From contig NZ_RQHW01000016.1 of assembly GCF_004770995.1 (NCBI RefSeq), positions 159,017 to 223,016 on the forward strand: a DNA stretch of 64,000 nt, in the 5' to 3' direction. Position 1 is the stretch's first letter. Each line of letters begins with the position of its first letter. Made by a program: the position numbers and the translations under genes. Positions 27,980 through 38,086 of this stretch are shown piece by piece. This DNA is from Leptospira idonii (GTDB lineage: Bacteria > Spirochaetota > Leptospiria > Leptospirales > Leptospiraceae). The notes beneath the pieces were generated by a model, which worked only from the letters and a program-made list of their open reading frames with translations, was not told where the DNA came from and did no database searches.

Positions 27980-28077
27980 ACTAAAAACCATTTCGAGCGG
28001 TGAAGAAGGCAGGGATGCCGGAGTTCGGGAGTCGAAACAGGAGGTTTCGCGACCGAGAGCTGGAAGTGATTTTTAGT
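27980..28077 (+). repeat. structured dispersed repeat, copy 1
   Basis: A 98-nt element with a 19-nt closing stem (27980-27998 with 28059-28077, two mismatches and one G-U). Inside are hairpin 1 (GGCAGGGATGCC, 28008-28019) and hairpin 2 (CGAAAC, loop AGGAG, GTTTCG; 28033-28049), the latter extended by outer TCGG/CCGA pairs. It has the same length and architecture as the inverted copy at 55771-55868. Stems change on both sides between copies while the GGA motifs stay. Confidence 0.75.
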
Positions 28078-28128
28078 TTGGTCGATCCGTGGGATTAGAT
28101 TTTGAGAGTATACTATCCCCGCCCTAAT

Positions 28129-28161
28129 CAATGGGTGGGGATATCCACCCGCCACCCATTG
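28129..28161. repeat. inverted repeat with two competing hairpins
   Basis: CAATGGGTGG (28129-28138) pairs perfectly with CCACCCATTG (28152-28161) around a 13-base loop. The same GGGTGG can instead pair with CCACCC at 28145-28150, so two mutually exclusive hairpins are possible. Function unknown. Confidence 0.5.
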
Positions 28162-28270
28162 CGCTCCATATAGCACGAGTTTCGTGGGAAGACAAGCGTT
28201 GTTTGTTGTTTGAAAGTTTTTTTTAAATTCTTTTCACCTTTTTGCCCGTTTTTTGGCACAAAGCTAGGTT

Positions 28271-29857
28271 TCAGCAAAAATCGGAAATCTGCACATCCGG
28301 GAAAATGTTATGCTCTTTCTCGATGGATTCCAATTCATCCTCATCAATGGAACCTTCTTCCAACATGGACTTCAAATAAAGAAATAAATTTGCATGAACC
28401 CTTGTTCTGCGGATTGCATACTCCACCATCGTCCCCGTTTTCATAATGAATGCCCAATCAGAACTTTGTAAAAGCAAAAGTTCTCTTCCCATTTGTTTCA
28501 AAACCCGAATCGTAAGAGGATCTTTGCTATCCTTATACTGATTCGCTTTCTCCTGCATGTCGATGGAAAGAGAATGGATATGAGGGTAAATCCATTCATT
28601 GGTTCCGTTCAACCAAACATCTCCGTAACCGTTTTCTCCCCAACTGGACATCTTCATACGAACGGATTGAATTCTAGGAAGAATGCGGATCGCATCCAAA
28701 GGATGAGCGGTTTGAATCACGGATTGATCGAAATGAATTTTTTTGAATAAAAACTCAATGAACTGAGGACCCTCATACCACCAGTGACCGTATAACTCCG
28801 CATCATACGGGGAAACGATGATGGCAGGTTGTTTGTTTTCCGAATACAAACTCTCCGCTTGCCGCATCCGATTCCTTAAAAAATCCTCCGCATGATTCCC
28901 GCAGGCTTCCATGGCCCAATCCGGATGATACCATTCCTTATAAGAAGTTTTCCCCGTGATTCGATGGTATTTGATTCCCGTATTGATTCGAATTCCGTTG
29001 GAATGAAGAAACGGCTTGATGTAATCGAATTCCAAATCGTGGCCGATGTCTCTGTAATATTCCCTATATCTATAATCTCCCGGATAACCGTCGATAGAAC
29101 TCCATACCTGTCTGGAACTCTCCGGGTCTCTTCCGAAAGCGAACACTCCGTAACCTACCTCTACGGGAGCATGAACACCGAACATAGGTTTGGGAGAAGA
29201 ATGAGTGACTCCGTGGGTATCCACGAAAAAATACCGAAACCCTTCTTTATCCAGGAAGTCTTCCAATCCGGGAAAATACCCGCATTCGGAAAGCCAGATA
29301 CCTTTAGGATCCCTTCCCCAAATTTGGCGGAAGGTTCTTCTTCCGTTTTTCAACTGGGAACGGACTATGCTAGGCTCCGATTCATAAAAAGGAAGAAAAC
29401 CGTGAGTGGCAGGGCTAGTGATGATCTCCAAATTTCCGCTTTCCAAAAAAGGCAGAAACTGTTTGGTCAAATCCCCTTTCGTTTCTTCGAAAATTTCCAA
29501 ACTATTTTCAAAATGAGAAAGATAACGATTCGCAAGATACGCAAGATGATCTTCCCCTTTCGTTCGTTTGGTCTCTTGTTTTGCCAAAGCGATTAGATTT
29601 CGAATATAAGAACGAAAACGATCCTGCAAATACTCGTCCACAAGCATGGAAGAAAGAGTGGGAGTGAATGACATAGTGATCTTAAAAGGAATATTTTCCG
29701 ATTTCAAATTTCGAAAAACTCTCAAGAGAGGAATATAGGTTTCCAAAATGGCTTCGTTCAGCCAATTCTCTTCGATAAATGGTTTTTGGTAGCCGGGATG
29801 TCTAACAAACGGTAGATGGGCATGGAGCACTAGAACCAAATACCCTTTCGGATGCAT
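28271..29857 (-). CDS. glycoside hydrolase family 57 protein
   Basis: GH57 enzymes act on alpha-glucans; those with this N-terminus are usually 1,4-alpha-glucan branching enzymes. The 528-residue protein starts MHPKGYLVLVLHAHLPFVRHPG, a family signature. The nucleophile is Glu191 in GIWLSECGYFPGLE and the acid/base is Asp352 in SPYDAELYGHWWYEG. The C-terminal helical part has SSWGENGYGDVWLNG. The ATG at 29855-29857 overlaps the DUF4912 stop as TAATG, indicating tight coupling. A longer frame to 30016 is discounted. It probably works in glycogen or storage-glucan metabolism. Confidence 0.85.
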   Translation of the reverse strand: MHPKGYLVLVLHAHLPFVRHPGYQKPFIEENWLNEAILETYIPLLRVFRNLKSENIPFKITMSFTPTLSSMLVDEYLQDRFRSYIRNLIALAKQETKRTKGEDHLAYLANRYLSHFENSLEIFEETKGDLTKQFLPFLESGNLEIITSPATHGFLPFYESEPSIVRSQLKNGRRTFRQIWGRDPKGIWLSECGYFPGLEDFLDKEGFRYFFVDTHGVTHSSPKPMFGVHAPVEVGYGVFAFGRDPESSRQVWSSIDGYPGDYRYREYYRDIGHDLEFDYIKPFLHSNGIRINTGIKYHRITGKTSYKEWYHPDWAMEACGNHAEDFLRNRMRQAESLYSENKQPAIIVSPYDAELYGHWWYEGPQFIEFLFKKIHFDQSVIQTAHPLDAIRILPRIQSVRMKMSSWGENGYGDVWLNGTNEWIYPHIHSLSIDMQEKANQYKDSKDPLTIRVLKQMGRELLLLQSSDWAFIMKTGTMVEYAIRRTRVHANLFLYLKSMLEEGSIDEDELESIEKEHNIFPDVQISDFC

Positions 29858-30540
29858 TACATCCCTCCTATAGGAAGGGAAAAAGAGCCTCCGGAAGAAC
29901 CGACAGGACGGATCGCAGAAAAGCCCTCCCCAGGAACAGGGTTGTCCGTAAAATAAAAATGACCTTCCTTGTTTTGTTTCACCCAGCCGGTTTCGATCCA
30001 TGTAGGGTGGATCCAATTTTCATCTAACTGAAGTGATTCGACCCCGGGAGGAAGATCCCCCGATTTGGTCTCCAAAAATAATTTCATCTTTCCGGAAAAA
30101 ACGGCGAACAGATTGGCCTCGATTTCCCGAACGGGGAAAGTAAACTTACAATAGTAAGATTCCGTAAAAGGTTTCAAATCGTACCATGCTTCCTGCCTGC
30201 TTCCTATCAAATTCAAATATTGAAGTTTTAATTTAAAATGAACTTCTTCCGAAGAGGAAGCACCTAATTCTTCCCGTAAAGAATCGAAATGTTTCGCATT
30301 CCCCTTCCAAAACACAAAAACCTCGTTCGGGTTTCTCAATAGAACTTTGATCATATCTCTGTCGGGGGAAGGAATCGGCTGGGAAAATTTAGGATTGGAA
30401 TAAATAGGAACGATTGTTTTTTTCTTGGACTCCTTCTTTAGGGAATCCGCTTGAGAAAGGGAGGAAGCCGGATGGGAACCGACCTTAGGCTCGGTGGATT
30501 TCCGGGAAGGGGAAGACTTTTTATTTTCCTTCTTGGTCAT
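29857..30540 (-). CDS. DUF4912-domain protein
   Basis: A 227-residue protein with a long, Lys/Ser-rich disordered N-terminus (about 1-45) followed by a DUF4912-like domain. The domain (about 55-205) starts DMIKVLLRNPNEVFVFWKGN and includes AWYDLKPFTESYYCKFTFPV. DUF4912 proteins are often encoded beside GH57 enzymes, as here, and may bind glucan or assist the enzyme; that role is inference. No signal peptide. Confidence 0.75.
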   Translation of the reverse strand: MTKKENKKSSPSRKSTEPKVGSHPASSLSQADSLKKESKKKTIVPIYSNPKFSQPIPSPDRDMIKVLLRNPNEVFVFWKGNAKHFDSLREELGASSSEEVHFKLKLQYLNLIGSRQEAWYDLKPFTESYYCKFTFPVREIEANLFAVFSGKMKLFLETKSGDLPPGVESLQLDENWIHPTWIETGWVKQNKEGHFYFTDNPVPGEGFSAIRPVGSSGGSFSLPIGGM

Positions 30541-30625
30541 AGAGAATCAAAATCTTACTATCCTTCGCAGAGATTCCTCTTACAGTTGTAGCTGTCTAAA
30601 AGAGGATGCTTCAATTCTTTTTTAT

Positions 30626-30652
30626 TTGACTCTTGTTTTTTTTCATTATGAT
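30626..30652 (+). promoter_or_regulatory. candidate hpf promoter
   Basis: TTGACT (30626-30631) and TATGAT (30647-30652) are 15 bases apart, slightly short for a vegetative promoter. The predicted start leaves a leader of about 24 bases with AAGGAA before the hpf ATG. Confidence 0.4.
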
Positions 30653-30682
30653 GGAAGAATCACACCTATTTAAGGAACAACC

Positions 30683-30970
30683 ATGAAGATAAATTACACT
30701 TGGAAACATCTCGATCGTTCCAATGCCGCAGAAACATACGGCAATGAGAAATTAGAGCGAGTCACAAAATACGTACAGAAAGTAATTTCCTGCGACGTAT
30801 CGTTCGAAAGCATACATGGTTCCATTCATTCCAATCTAAAACTCAATGCGGACGGAAACCATTTCAACGCGCATAATGAAGATAAGGACATCTATGTCTG
30901 CATCGACGGTTTGGAAGATAAAATCCTTTCCCAAGTCAGCAAACACCACAACAAAAAGACAGATCGTTAA
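30683..30970 (+). CDS. hpf: ribosome hibernation promoting factor (short form)
   Basis: HPF binds the 30S decoding region and helps form inactive 100S ribosomes during starvation. The 95-residue protein has the S30AE/sigma-54 modulation fold: MKINYTWKHLDRSNAAETYGNEKLERV is the conserved N-terminus. Further on it reads LNADGNHFNAHNEDKDIYVCIDGLEDKILSQV. Lacking the C-terminal dimerisation domain, it is the short type. AAGGAA lies 7 bases before the start. A TPR gene follows after 20 bases. Confidence 0.92.
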   Translation: MKINYTWKHLDRSNAAETYGNEKLERVTKYVQKVISCDVSFESIHGSIHSNLKLNADGNHFNAHNEDKDIYVCIDGLEDKILSQVSKHHNKKTDR

Positions 30971-30990
30971 TTCTAAAAAGTTCCTCGGGG

Positions 30991-31887
30991 ATGTTCCAAA
31001 AGTCAGAAGAAGCACTTCACTCCCTTTCCTTAGGAGAGTTCGAAAAAGCAAAGTCACTTTATTCCGTTCTTTTGGACAAAGACCCTGAGGACACAGACCT
31101 CATAGGAGGTTTTTTCGTTTCCAGCTTCTGGGACAACAGGCTCGACCTAATCCTGCGCACCAGAGAAGGAAAGGAAAGAGGCAACCTGCTATTACAACAC
31201 TTCCAAGTATTCGAAGAAGAATCCAAAAAAAGAAGCCTCAACAAAACGGAACCTTACGAAGTCTGTCTGAGATGCGTATTGGAAGAAGCTTCTCATCATC
31301 TAAAGCTCGCCTATCAATGGGAAGGTGCCAATGCTTTGGATACGGATTCTTTGACGGAACTGGCAGTCTGTCTGATCAAAATCAACGACTATAAAACCGC
31401 TTTAGAGATATTACAATATTCAGGAGGAAGAACCCGATTTTCTCCCGGCTTAAAGTTCTATCTTGCGGAAGCCTATTGTATGACAGGCAAAGAAAAGGAA
31501 GGAAAAGAAACCTATCGTTCCGCCTTCCTGGAAGACCCGCAACTCTTTCGCAAAGATCTCACCCGTTGGTCGCCTTTAATTTCCATCATAGAAGAAGCAA
31601 ATTCCATCGGGCAATCCGAAGAAGAAATTACGGAACTCATCCCCGTTCTTTGTTGGAGAAATCGATTGTTTCCAACCGATCGTCCCGCAGAACCGGAAGA
31701 AGTAAAACTTTGGCTGAAAGAAATTTTAAGACTGAATGAATCCGTAAAAAGAGGAAACGGCTATAGTTTTAAAGTGAGATGCAGGTTGGAACAATACGCA
31801 AGGGCAATTATAGAAACAGCACCCCATAATTTACATCGGGATGCCGTTTTGGAAGCAAAGAAGGTGTTAGAGGAAATTCAATCTTAG
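30991..31887 (+). CDS. TPR-like protein of unknown function
   Basis: A 298-residue, largely helical protein with TPR-like units, for example FQKSEEALHSLSLGEFEKAKSLYSVLLDKDPED at the start and LAVCLIKINDYKTALEILQYSG in the middle. There is no signal peptide, so it is probably cytoplasmic. It follows hpf by 20 bases and its stop overlaps by 4 bases the stop of the convergent anti-sigma gene. Partner unknown. Confidence 0.7.
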   Translation: MFQKSEEALHSLSLGEFEKAKSLYSVLLDKDPEDTDLIGGFFVSSFWDNRLDLILRTREGKERGNLLLQHFQVFEEESKKRSLNKTEPYEVCLRCVLEEASHHLKLAYQWEGANALDTDSLTELAVCLIKINDYKTALEILQYSGGRTRFSPGLKFYLAEAYCMTGKEKEGKETYRSAFLEDPQLFRKDLTRWSPLISIIEEANSIGQSEEEITELIPVLCWRNRLFPTDRPAEPEEVKLWLKEILRLNESVKRGNGYSFKVRCRLEQYARAIIETAPHNLHRDAVLEAKKVLEEIQS

Positions 31888-32435
31888 CGTTCTGCAGCTT
31901 CGATCAAATAATGAATTTCTTCCGCTACGTTGCCTCTGCCTGTTTGGCTGTAATAGGCTTCCAATTCTTTTAAACCGTGAATGGAAGCAGGTTCATTTTT
32001 CAATCGATCGACCAAAACTTTAGTTTGATCGCGGTTCGAAAAATCAATGCTAGTTGGCTCATTCAAATAAGAAGTGTTGTCCAAAACCACACCGGCGGAA
32101 TCCAAAGAATTCGATTCCCCTGGAGAATAACGACTTACCATCACAAAAACCAAACTCACAAGCATCGCTGCGGAGAAGGAATATTGAAATCGTTTGTTTT
32201 CGAGAATATTTCTGAGGGCGGAGTAGGAAGGAGAAGAAAGAGGTTCTAATTTTTCGTTTTGAAGCAGATTCGCCAGTCGGGTATCGAAGTCGTTCGACAT
32301 GCGCGGCATGATCGTATCTTCCTTCTTTCGAACCTCGGAAAACAGATTACAAAGTCTGGATTCCAAAACAACCGATTCTTTTTCATCGGGAAACAGATGA
32401 GGGTATTGTGCACGTAGCCAATTTCTAATATTCAT
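31884..32435 (-). CDS. putative anti-sigma factor (membrane protein)
   Basis: The 183-residue protein has a cytoplasmic N-terminal part (about 1-85), one membrane helix (about 86-104, FSAAMLVSLVFVMVS) and a periplasmic tail. It lies 8 bases downstream of the ECF sigma factor gene, the usual place for its membrane anti-sigma factor. No zinc-binding HxxxCxxC motif is visible, so the assignment rests on topology and context rather than a domain match. Confidence 0.6.
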   Translation of the reverse strand: MNIRNWLRAQYPHLFPDEKESVVLESRLCNLFSEVRKKEDTIMPRMSNDFDTRLANLLQNEKLEPLSSPSYSALRNILENKRFQYSFSAAMLVSLVFVMVSRYSPGESNSLDSAGVVLDNTSYLNEPTSIDFSNRDQTKVLVDRLKNEPASIHGLKELEAYYSQTGRGNVAEEIHYLIEAAER

Positions 32436-32443
32436 AATCTCTA

Positions 32444-33019
32444 CTATTCGAAGAACCCTTCCCCTTTTTCATCTTTGAGGATGAGATGCTTCAAAAACTC
32501 CTTCGCCTTAAAAAGACGGCTTTTCACTGTACCCACATTGCATTCCATGATCTCGGCAATCTCGTTGTAGGAGAGATTTTCGAAATAACGGAGTTCTAGA
32601 ACTTGTTTGTAGGAATCTTCGAGCAAAGCAATCTTATCCATTAGATAGCGAGATTCTTCCGAAAGTTCTAATTTTTTTTCATAACCGACACGATCGTCTA
32701 CAAACTGGTTGTCCCCCGAATCATCCATCGGTTTCTCTTTGCCGCGCTTCTTTTTGGCCAGTAAATCCTTGGATTTATTGACTACGATTCGGTAGAGCCA
32801 GGTATAAACCCCTGCTTCCGCACGGAAATTTTGGATGGAACGATAGCCGGAAATCAAAGCGTCTTGTACGATATCTTCCGCATCATCGGAATCTTTGACC
32901 ATAGAGACTGCTTTTCGGAACAACCTCTCCCGAAAAGGAGAGACCAAAGTCATGTAGGCGGATTGATCCCCGGATTTGATTTTAGCGAGAAGGATTTTTT
33001 CCTTCTCCCGGAGGGTCAT
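32444..33019 (-). CDS. ECF sigma factor (RpoE-like)
   Basis: A 191-residue sigma-70 family member with only regions 2 and 4. Region 2 includes VSMVKDSDDAEDIVQDALISGYRSIQNFRAEAGVYTWLYRI. Region 4 includes LLEDSYKQVLELRYFENLSYNEIAEIMECNVGTVKSRL, a clear helix-turn-helix. Between them is a charged linker. I use the ATG at 33017-33019, which has AAGG about eight bases upstream; the open frame reaches 33130. It is co-transcribed with the putative anti-sigma gene. Confidence 0.88.
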   Translation of the reverse strand: MTLREKEKILLAKIKSGDQSAYMTLVSPFRERLFRKAVSMVKDSDDAEDIVQDALISGYRSIQNFRAEAGVYTWLYRIVVNKSKDLLAKKKRGKEKPMDDSGDNQFVDDRVGYEKKLELSEESRYLMDKIALLEDSYKQVLELRYFENLSYNEIAEIMECNVGTVKSRLFKAKEFLKHLILKDEKGEGFFE

Positions 33020-33347
33020 ATTTTTGCCTTCGAGTGGGCGTGGCATCCAGCCAAGAATCGGCCCCCAATCAAAAACATCAATGTTTTTAGGGACTCCCCC
33101 CTTCCCTACTAAGGTTTCTAAGGGCGCCATTTCCGGCTCTTCACTACAATCTTTCCCTAAGGGAAAGGATTTCCGCTTCGATCCGGGGCGCAGGATGAGT
33201 TTACATAGTGATCGAGTTAGTTTCTAAAGCTCCCGATTGAATACTTGGTTTTACGGACATATATCTATCTCCAAATTCCTCTTTATTTTCTATTTTGATT
33301 CGAAGTTTCCTTGCCTAAAAAAAAGGAACAAAGACAATCTGCTCCTA
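33020..33347. other. 328-bp divergent spacer before the sigma factor and protease genes
   Basis: The region lies between the minus-strand sigma factor and the plus-strand protease. It contains a 7-bp perfect hairpin (CTTTCCC/GGGAAAG, 33151-33167), which may be an operator. An AAAAAGGAA stretch at about 33320-33328 lies 20 bases before the protease start. No clear ECF-type promoter could be picked out by eye. Confidence 0.4.
33151..33167. promoter_or_regulatory. perfect inverted repeat in the sigma/protease divergent spacer
   Basis: CTTTCCC-TAA-GGGAAAG is a 17-bp palindrome, 132 bp before the sigma gene and 181 bp before the protease gene. A regulatory site is plausible but untested. Confidence 0.3.
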
Positions 33348-35177
<1,830 letters not shown>

Positions 35178-35230
35178 ACTCATCACCCGGCGAAGAGACA
35201 TCCTTGTCCCTTCGCAATGGATCTATAACC

Positions 35231-35329
35231 GATCTAAACACCCTTAGCGGTGGCAAAGGCCAAGGATGGCCTTTGCCTTTTCGTCTGGACAGGAAGTCCA
35301 GCGAAAAGGAGCTAAGGGTGGTTTAGATC
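35231..35329 (+). repeat. structured dispersed repeat, copy 2
   Basis: A 99-nt element closed by 35231-35248 with 35311-35329 (18 pairs, one bulge). Hairpin 1 is a perfect 10-bp stem (35252-35261/35268-35277) with loop AAGGAT. Hairpin 2 pairs TTTTCG/CGAAAA, a bulged T, then CTGGAC/GTCCAG around loop AGGAA (35278-35307). Its 3' arm runs over the last codons of mutL on the opposite strand. It also lies in the 3' flank of the protease gene. Confidence 0.75.
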
Positions 35330-37080
35330 CTATGAAACATCTTTTCCAAATCGAATCTGGAAAGTTTAATCAATGTAGGTCGACCGTGAGGACAAAGAGA
35401 AGGGTTTTCACAAAAAGACAGTCTTTGCAATAACTCAGCGATGATTTGATCCGAAATCAAATCCCCTTTTTTGACGGCGGAACGACAAGCGACGCACTTT
35501 GCCATCTCGTCAAACATCTCTTTGTCTTCTAAATCTTTGGTTTTACGTCTTTCTAAAAAGTCGAGAATGGTTTCTTGTTCTTTGCCCGGATCCAAATAAC
35601 TGGGGACTTCTCTCACAAGTATGGTTCCCCCGGAAAAAGGTTCGATGGAGATTCCCAATCTGCTCCAATCCTCTTCCGCTTTTAAAGTTTCTTCGGCTTC
35701 CTCTTTGGTCATCTCGATTCGAATGGGAGTGAGCAAAGGTTGGGAACGATAGGCTTTTTGTTTTAGATCCCTAAGCACTTCCTCGTAACGAATCCGCTCA
35801 TGAGCGGTATGTTGGTCTATGATATAAAGACCGTCTTCCGCTTCCGCCAAAATGAAAGTTTCGAAAATGATTCCGTAATGTTTTTTAGGAACAAAACTAT
35901 GATGTTTCCGAGGAGAATCGCCTAACTTCTCCAATTGGATGCCTGGCCCTACTCCCTCCAAAGAGAAAAAAGGACGAAGAGGAAGAGTCGATTCCAAATT
36001 CAAACTTTGTTCATGTCCTACCGCTGCATCATCTCCTCTTTCATAAGGAATGGGCATAGACAAACGTCTTCTCATTTCCAAAAATTCAACAGGAGTGGAA
36101 GACCTAAGAACATTCTGAATTCCTTGGAAAAGTAAACCGGTGATGGTTTCTTCAGACAAAAACCGAACTTCCTTTTTTTGAGGATGAACGTTCACATCCA
36201 CATGTTCCGAAGGCAGAGTAAAAAACAAAAATGCATACGGATGAGCGCCCGAAGGCAAAAGTTCTCCGTAACATTTTTTCAATATTTGAGAACTGAATTT
36301 TAATTCCACGGATCGTTTATTGACAAAGAAAAACTGACCCGTACGGGAAGACTTATAAAAATCCGGATGAGAAATCCATCCTTCCAACTTGATTCCGTTT
36401 CTTTCTATGGAAACGGGAAGAAGATGGTCTCTCAAATTTTCCCCATAGATGGAAAGAACTCTTTCCAAAGGAGACTCAGGACTTACATTCAATACTTCTT
36501 TTCCGTTTTGCACATAACGAAAAGAGATGTTAGGTTCTGCAAGAGCAGTCACTTGCACTCTGGTTCTGTTTTTTTTCTCCTCCCCTATTTCCGTTTTAAG
36601 GAATTTTCTTCTTACGGGAGTATTATAAAACAAATCTTTGATTTCGATCTTAGTTCCTTGGAAATGGGGAATGGTATGTTTTTCTTTCACTTTACCGTCT
36701 TCCACTTCGATTCGATGTGCGGTTCTTTCCCCTTCCATTCCACTATCAATTGTTAAATGAGATACGGATGCGATAGAAGCCAATGCCTCTCCTCGAAATC
36801 CGAAAGTGAACAGATGTTCCAAGTCTTGGAATTTTTGAATTTTTGAAGTGGCGTATCTTTGAATCGCAAGAGGGAGATCCTCCTCTGCCATTCCATGGCC
36901 GTTGTCGGAAACAAGGATGCGGCTGAGTCCTGCATTTTCCGTAAGGATCTCTATCTTAGTGGATCCTGCATCCACGGAATTTTCCAAAAGTTCTTTTAAG
37001 ATAGAATGAGAAGATTCAATCACTTCTCCCGCCGCAATCTGGTTGACCAGATCCGGTGGTAAAGTCCGTATGATGCCCAT
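35323..37080 (-). CDS. mutL: DNA mismatch repair protein MutL
   Basis: Links mismatch recognition by MutS to strand removal. The 585-residue protein has the GHKL ATPase N-terminus: [36 protein letters not shown] and TFGFRGEAL. The C-terminal half carries the endonuclease-type motif [13 protein letters not shown] (a variant of DQHAxxExxxxE) and the [10 protein letters not shown] and CPHGRPT motifs. It therefore looks like a nicking MutL as found in bacteria lacking MutH. The stop overlaps the arm of repeat copy 2. Confidence 0.95.
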   Translation of the reverse strand: MGIIRTLPPDLVNQIAAGEVIESSHSILKELLENSVDAGSTKIEILTENAGLSRILVSDNGHGMAEEDLPLAIQRYATSKIQKFQDLEHLFTFGFRGEALASIASVSHLTIDSGMEGERTAHRIEVEDGKVKEKHTIPHFQGTKIEIKDLFYNTPVRRKFLKTEIGEEKKNRTRVQVTALAEPNISFRYVQNGKEVLNVSPESPLERVLSIYGENLRDHLLPVSIERNGIKLEGWISHPDFYKSSRTGQFFFVNKRSVELKFSSQILKKCYGELLPSGAHPYAFLFFTLPSEHVDVNVHPQKKEVRFLSEETITGLLFQGIQNVLRSSTPVEFLEMRRRLSMPIPYERGDDAAVGHEQSLNLESTLPLRPFFSLEGVGPGIQLEKLGDSPRKHHSFVPKKHYGIIFETFILAEAEDGLYIIDQHTAHERIRYEEVLRDLKQKAYRSQPLLTPIRIEMTKEEAEETLKAEEDWSRLGISIEPFSGGTILVREVPSYLDPGKEQETILDFLERRKTKDLEDKEMFDEMAKCVACRSAVKKGDLISDQIIAELLQRLSFCENPSLCPHGRPTLIKLSRFDLEKMFHRI

Positions 37081-37122
37081 ATAGGCTAGAGTGGAGGAAG
37101 AAGTTTTAGATTCGAGAAAAAA

Positions 37123-37488
37123 TTAGCAGGATCTGCAATGGCCGAGAACATTCACATCTACGGAATCGATCTCGAATCCCATATGTTCGAAGCTGAGGCC
37201 CGGAGCCAATGACACAGAAGGAATGTCCATGACTTTGCCACATTTAGAACAGATCAAATGAGAATGTTTTTCCAAAAAGGCATCGTAACGAACAGAATCG
37301 GACTCTATATTGAGTTTATTGACCATTCCATTTTGAACTAAAAATTCAAGAGAGTTATAGACGGTAGCAAAGCTGATCCGTTCCGCTTTGGAACGCACCG
37401 ATTCGAAAACCATTTTTGCAGTAGGATGATCTTTTCGATCCAATAAGTCCTGAAAAATCAGCTCTCGGTGTTTCGTAAGGGTTTTCAT
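37123..37488 (-). CDS. Fur-family regulator (PerR-like)
   Basis: A 121-residue Fur-superfamily repressor: winged helix (about 1-70) with ERISFATVYNSLEFLVQNGMV, then a dimerisation domain with the metal-site HSHLICSKCGKV. Structural zinc pairs are Cys80/Cys83 and Cys118/Cys121 (GHCRSC), the latter at the very end. Both CxxC pairs favour a PerR-type sensor over Fur, but the distinction is not firm. It is about 20 residues shorter at the N-terminus than typical members. GAGGA lies 5 bases before the ATG. Divergent from the flavin reductase gene. Confidence 0.78.
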   Translation of the reverse strand: MKTLTKHRELIFQDLLDRKDHPTAKMVFESVRSKAERISFATVYNSLEFLVQNGMVNKLNIESDSVRYDAFLEKHSHLICSKCGKVMDIPSVSLAPGLSFEHMGFEIDSVDVNVLGHCRSC

Positions 37489-37540
37489 AATTCCTCTTTT
37501 CTCCTTAAATCATCGTAAAGAATAGGAAAAAAGGTCAAAT

Positions 37541-37570
37541 TGATTTTCATTTTGGTCCCATTCTAAGAAT
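37541..37570. promoter_or_regulatory. possible operator region between perR-like and flavin reductase genes
   Basis: TGATTTTCATTTTGG (37541-37555) partly fits a 7-1-7 Fur-family box. A perfect 11-bp palindrome ATTCTAAGAAT (37560-37570) follows. Autoregulation of the Fur-family gene would explain them; support is weak. Confidence 0.25.
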
Positions 37571-37596
37571 TTGATATTTATCAATAGGGAGGGCGT

Positions 37597-38076
37597 ATGC
37601 CTGTTTCGCCTGATCAATTCAAATCCGCACTTTCTCACTGGGCCAGCGGTGTTTCCGTAATTTGTTACCGATCCACTGCCAAATCAGGAGGAATCACAGT
37701 ATCCAGCTTTTCTTCCGTATCTTTGGATCCAGCTCTCATTCTTTTTTGTTTGGCTAAAAACAGCCAAGCGAAGGAAGCCATAGAATCGTCCCGATCTTTC
37801 TCGGTGAATATTCTTTCTGAGGCACAAAAACAAATTTCCGCTGATTTTGCTTCTGTTTCCCTGGACAAAGAAGAAGTATTGCAAGGACTAAACCCCTCTT
37901 ACGGCAAAACGGGAGCCCCTTTGCTTCCGGGAACCTTGGCCTCTCTCGACTGTTCTCTTCATCAGATCATCGATTCGGGAGATCATTGGATCGTTCTGGG
38001 CCATGTGGAAGAAGCGGTTTCTCAAATAGGAAAACCTCTGCTTTACTTTAATAGAAATTATCATTCGATCGCATAA
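37597..38076 (+). CDS. flavin reductase-like protein
   Basis: A 159-residue FMN-binding split-barrel protein of the flavin reductase family, which reduces free FMN or FAD with NAD(P)H or feeds a monooxygenase. It shows the conserved N-terminus HWASGVSVICYRSTAKSGGITVSSFSSVSLDPALILFCL, the SFSVNILSEAQ region, and the GDHWIVLGHVEEA stretch near the end. A good AGGGAGG ribosome site precedes the ATG. It lies 10 bases ahead of purL and is probably co-transcribed with it. No paired monooxygenase is nearby. Confidence 0.83.
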   Translation: MPVSPDQFKSALSHWASGVSVICYRSTAKSGGITVSSFSSVSLDPALILFCLAKNSQAKEAIESSRSFSVNILSEAQKQISADFASVSLDKEEVLQGLNPSYGKTGAPLLPGTLASLDCSLHQIIDSGDHWIVLGHVEEAVSQIGKPLLYFNRNYHSIA

Positions 38077-38086
38077 GGAAGAATCA

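Larger units (their letters stand above)
27854..28270. other. 417-bp spacer with structured repeats
   Basis: The stretch between the small exported protein gene and the GH57 gene contains no credible ORF. It is filled by the 98-nt structured repeat (27980-28077) and by a G/C-rich inverted repeat (28129-28161). A T-rich run (about 28208-28260) follows. Confidence 0.6.

Noticed and set aside
29858..30016. N-terminal extension of the GH57 protein
   Set aside because: The extension overlaps the DUF4912 gene, and the GH57 family start MHPKGYLVLVLHAHLP begins at 29857.
35231..35329. Integron attC site or simple bidirectional terminator
   Set aside because: The arms lack the RYYYAAC/GTTRRRY core sites of attC, and no T tract follows on either strand. 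The shared inner hairpins in three copies fit another kind of element better.
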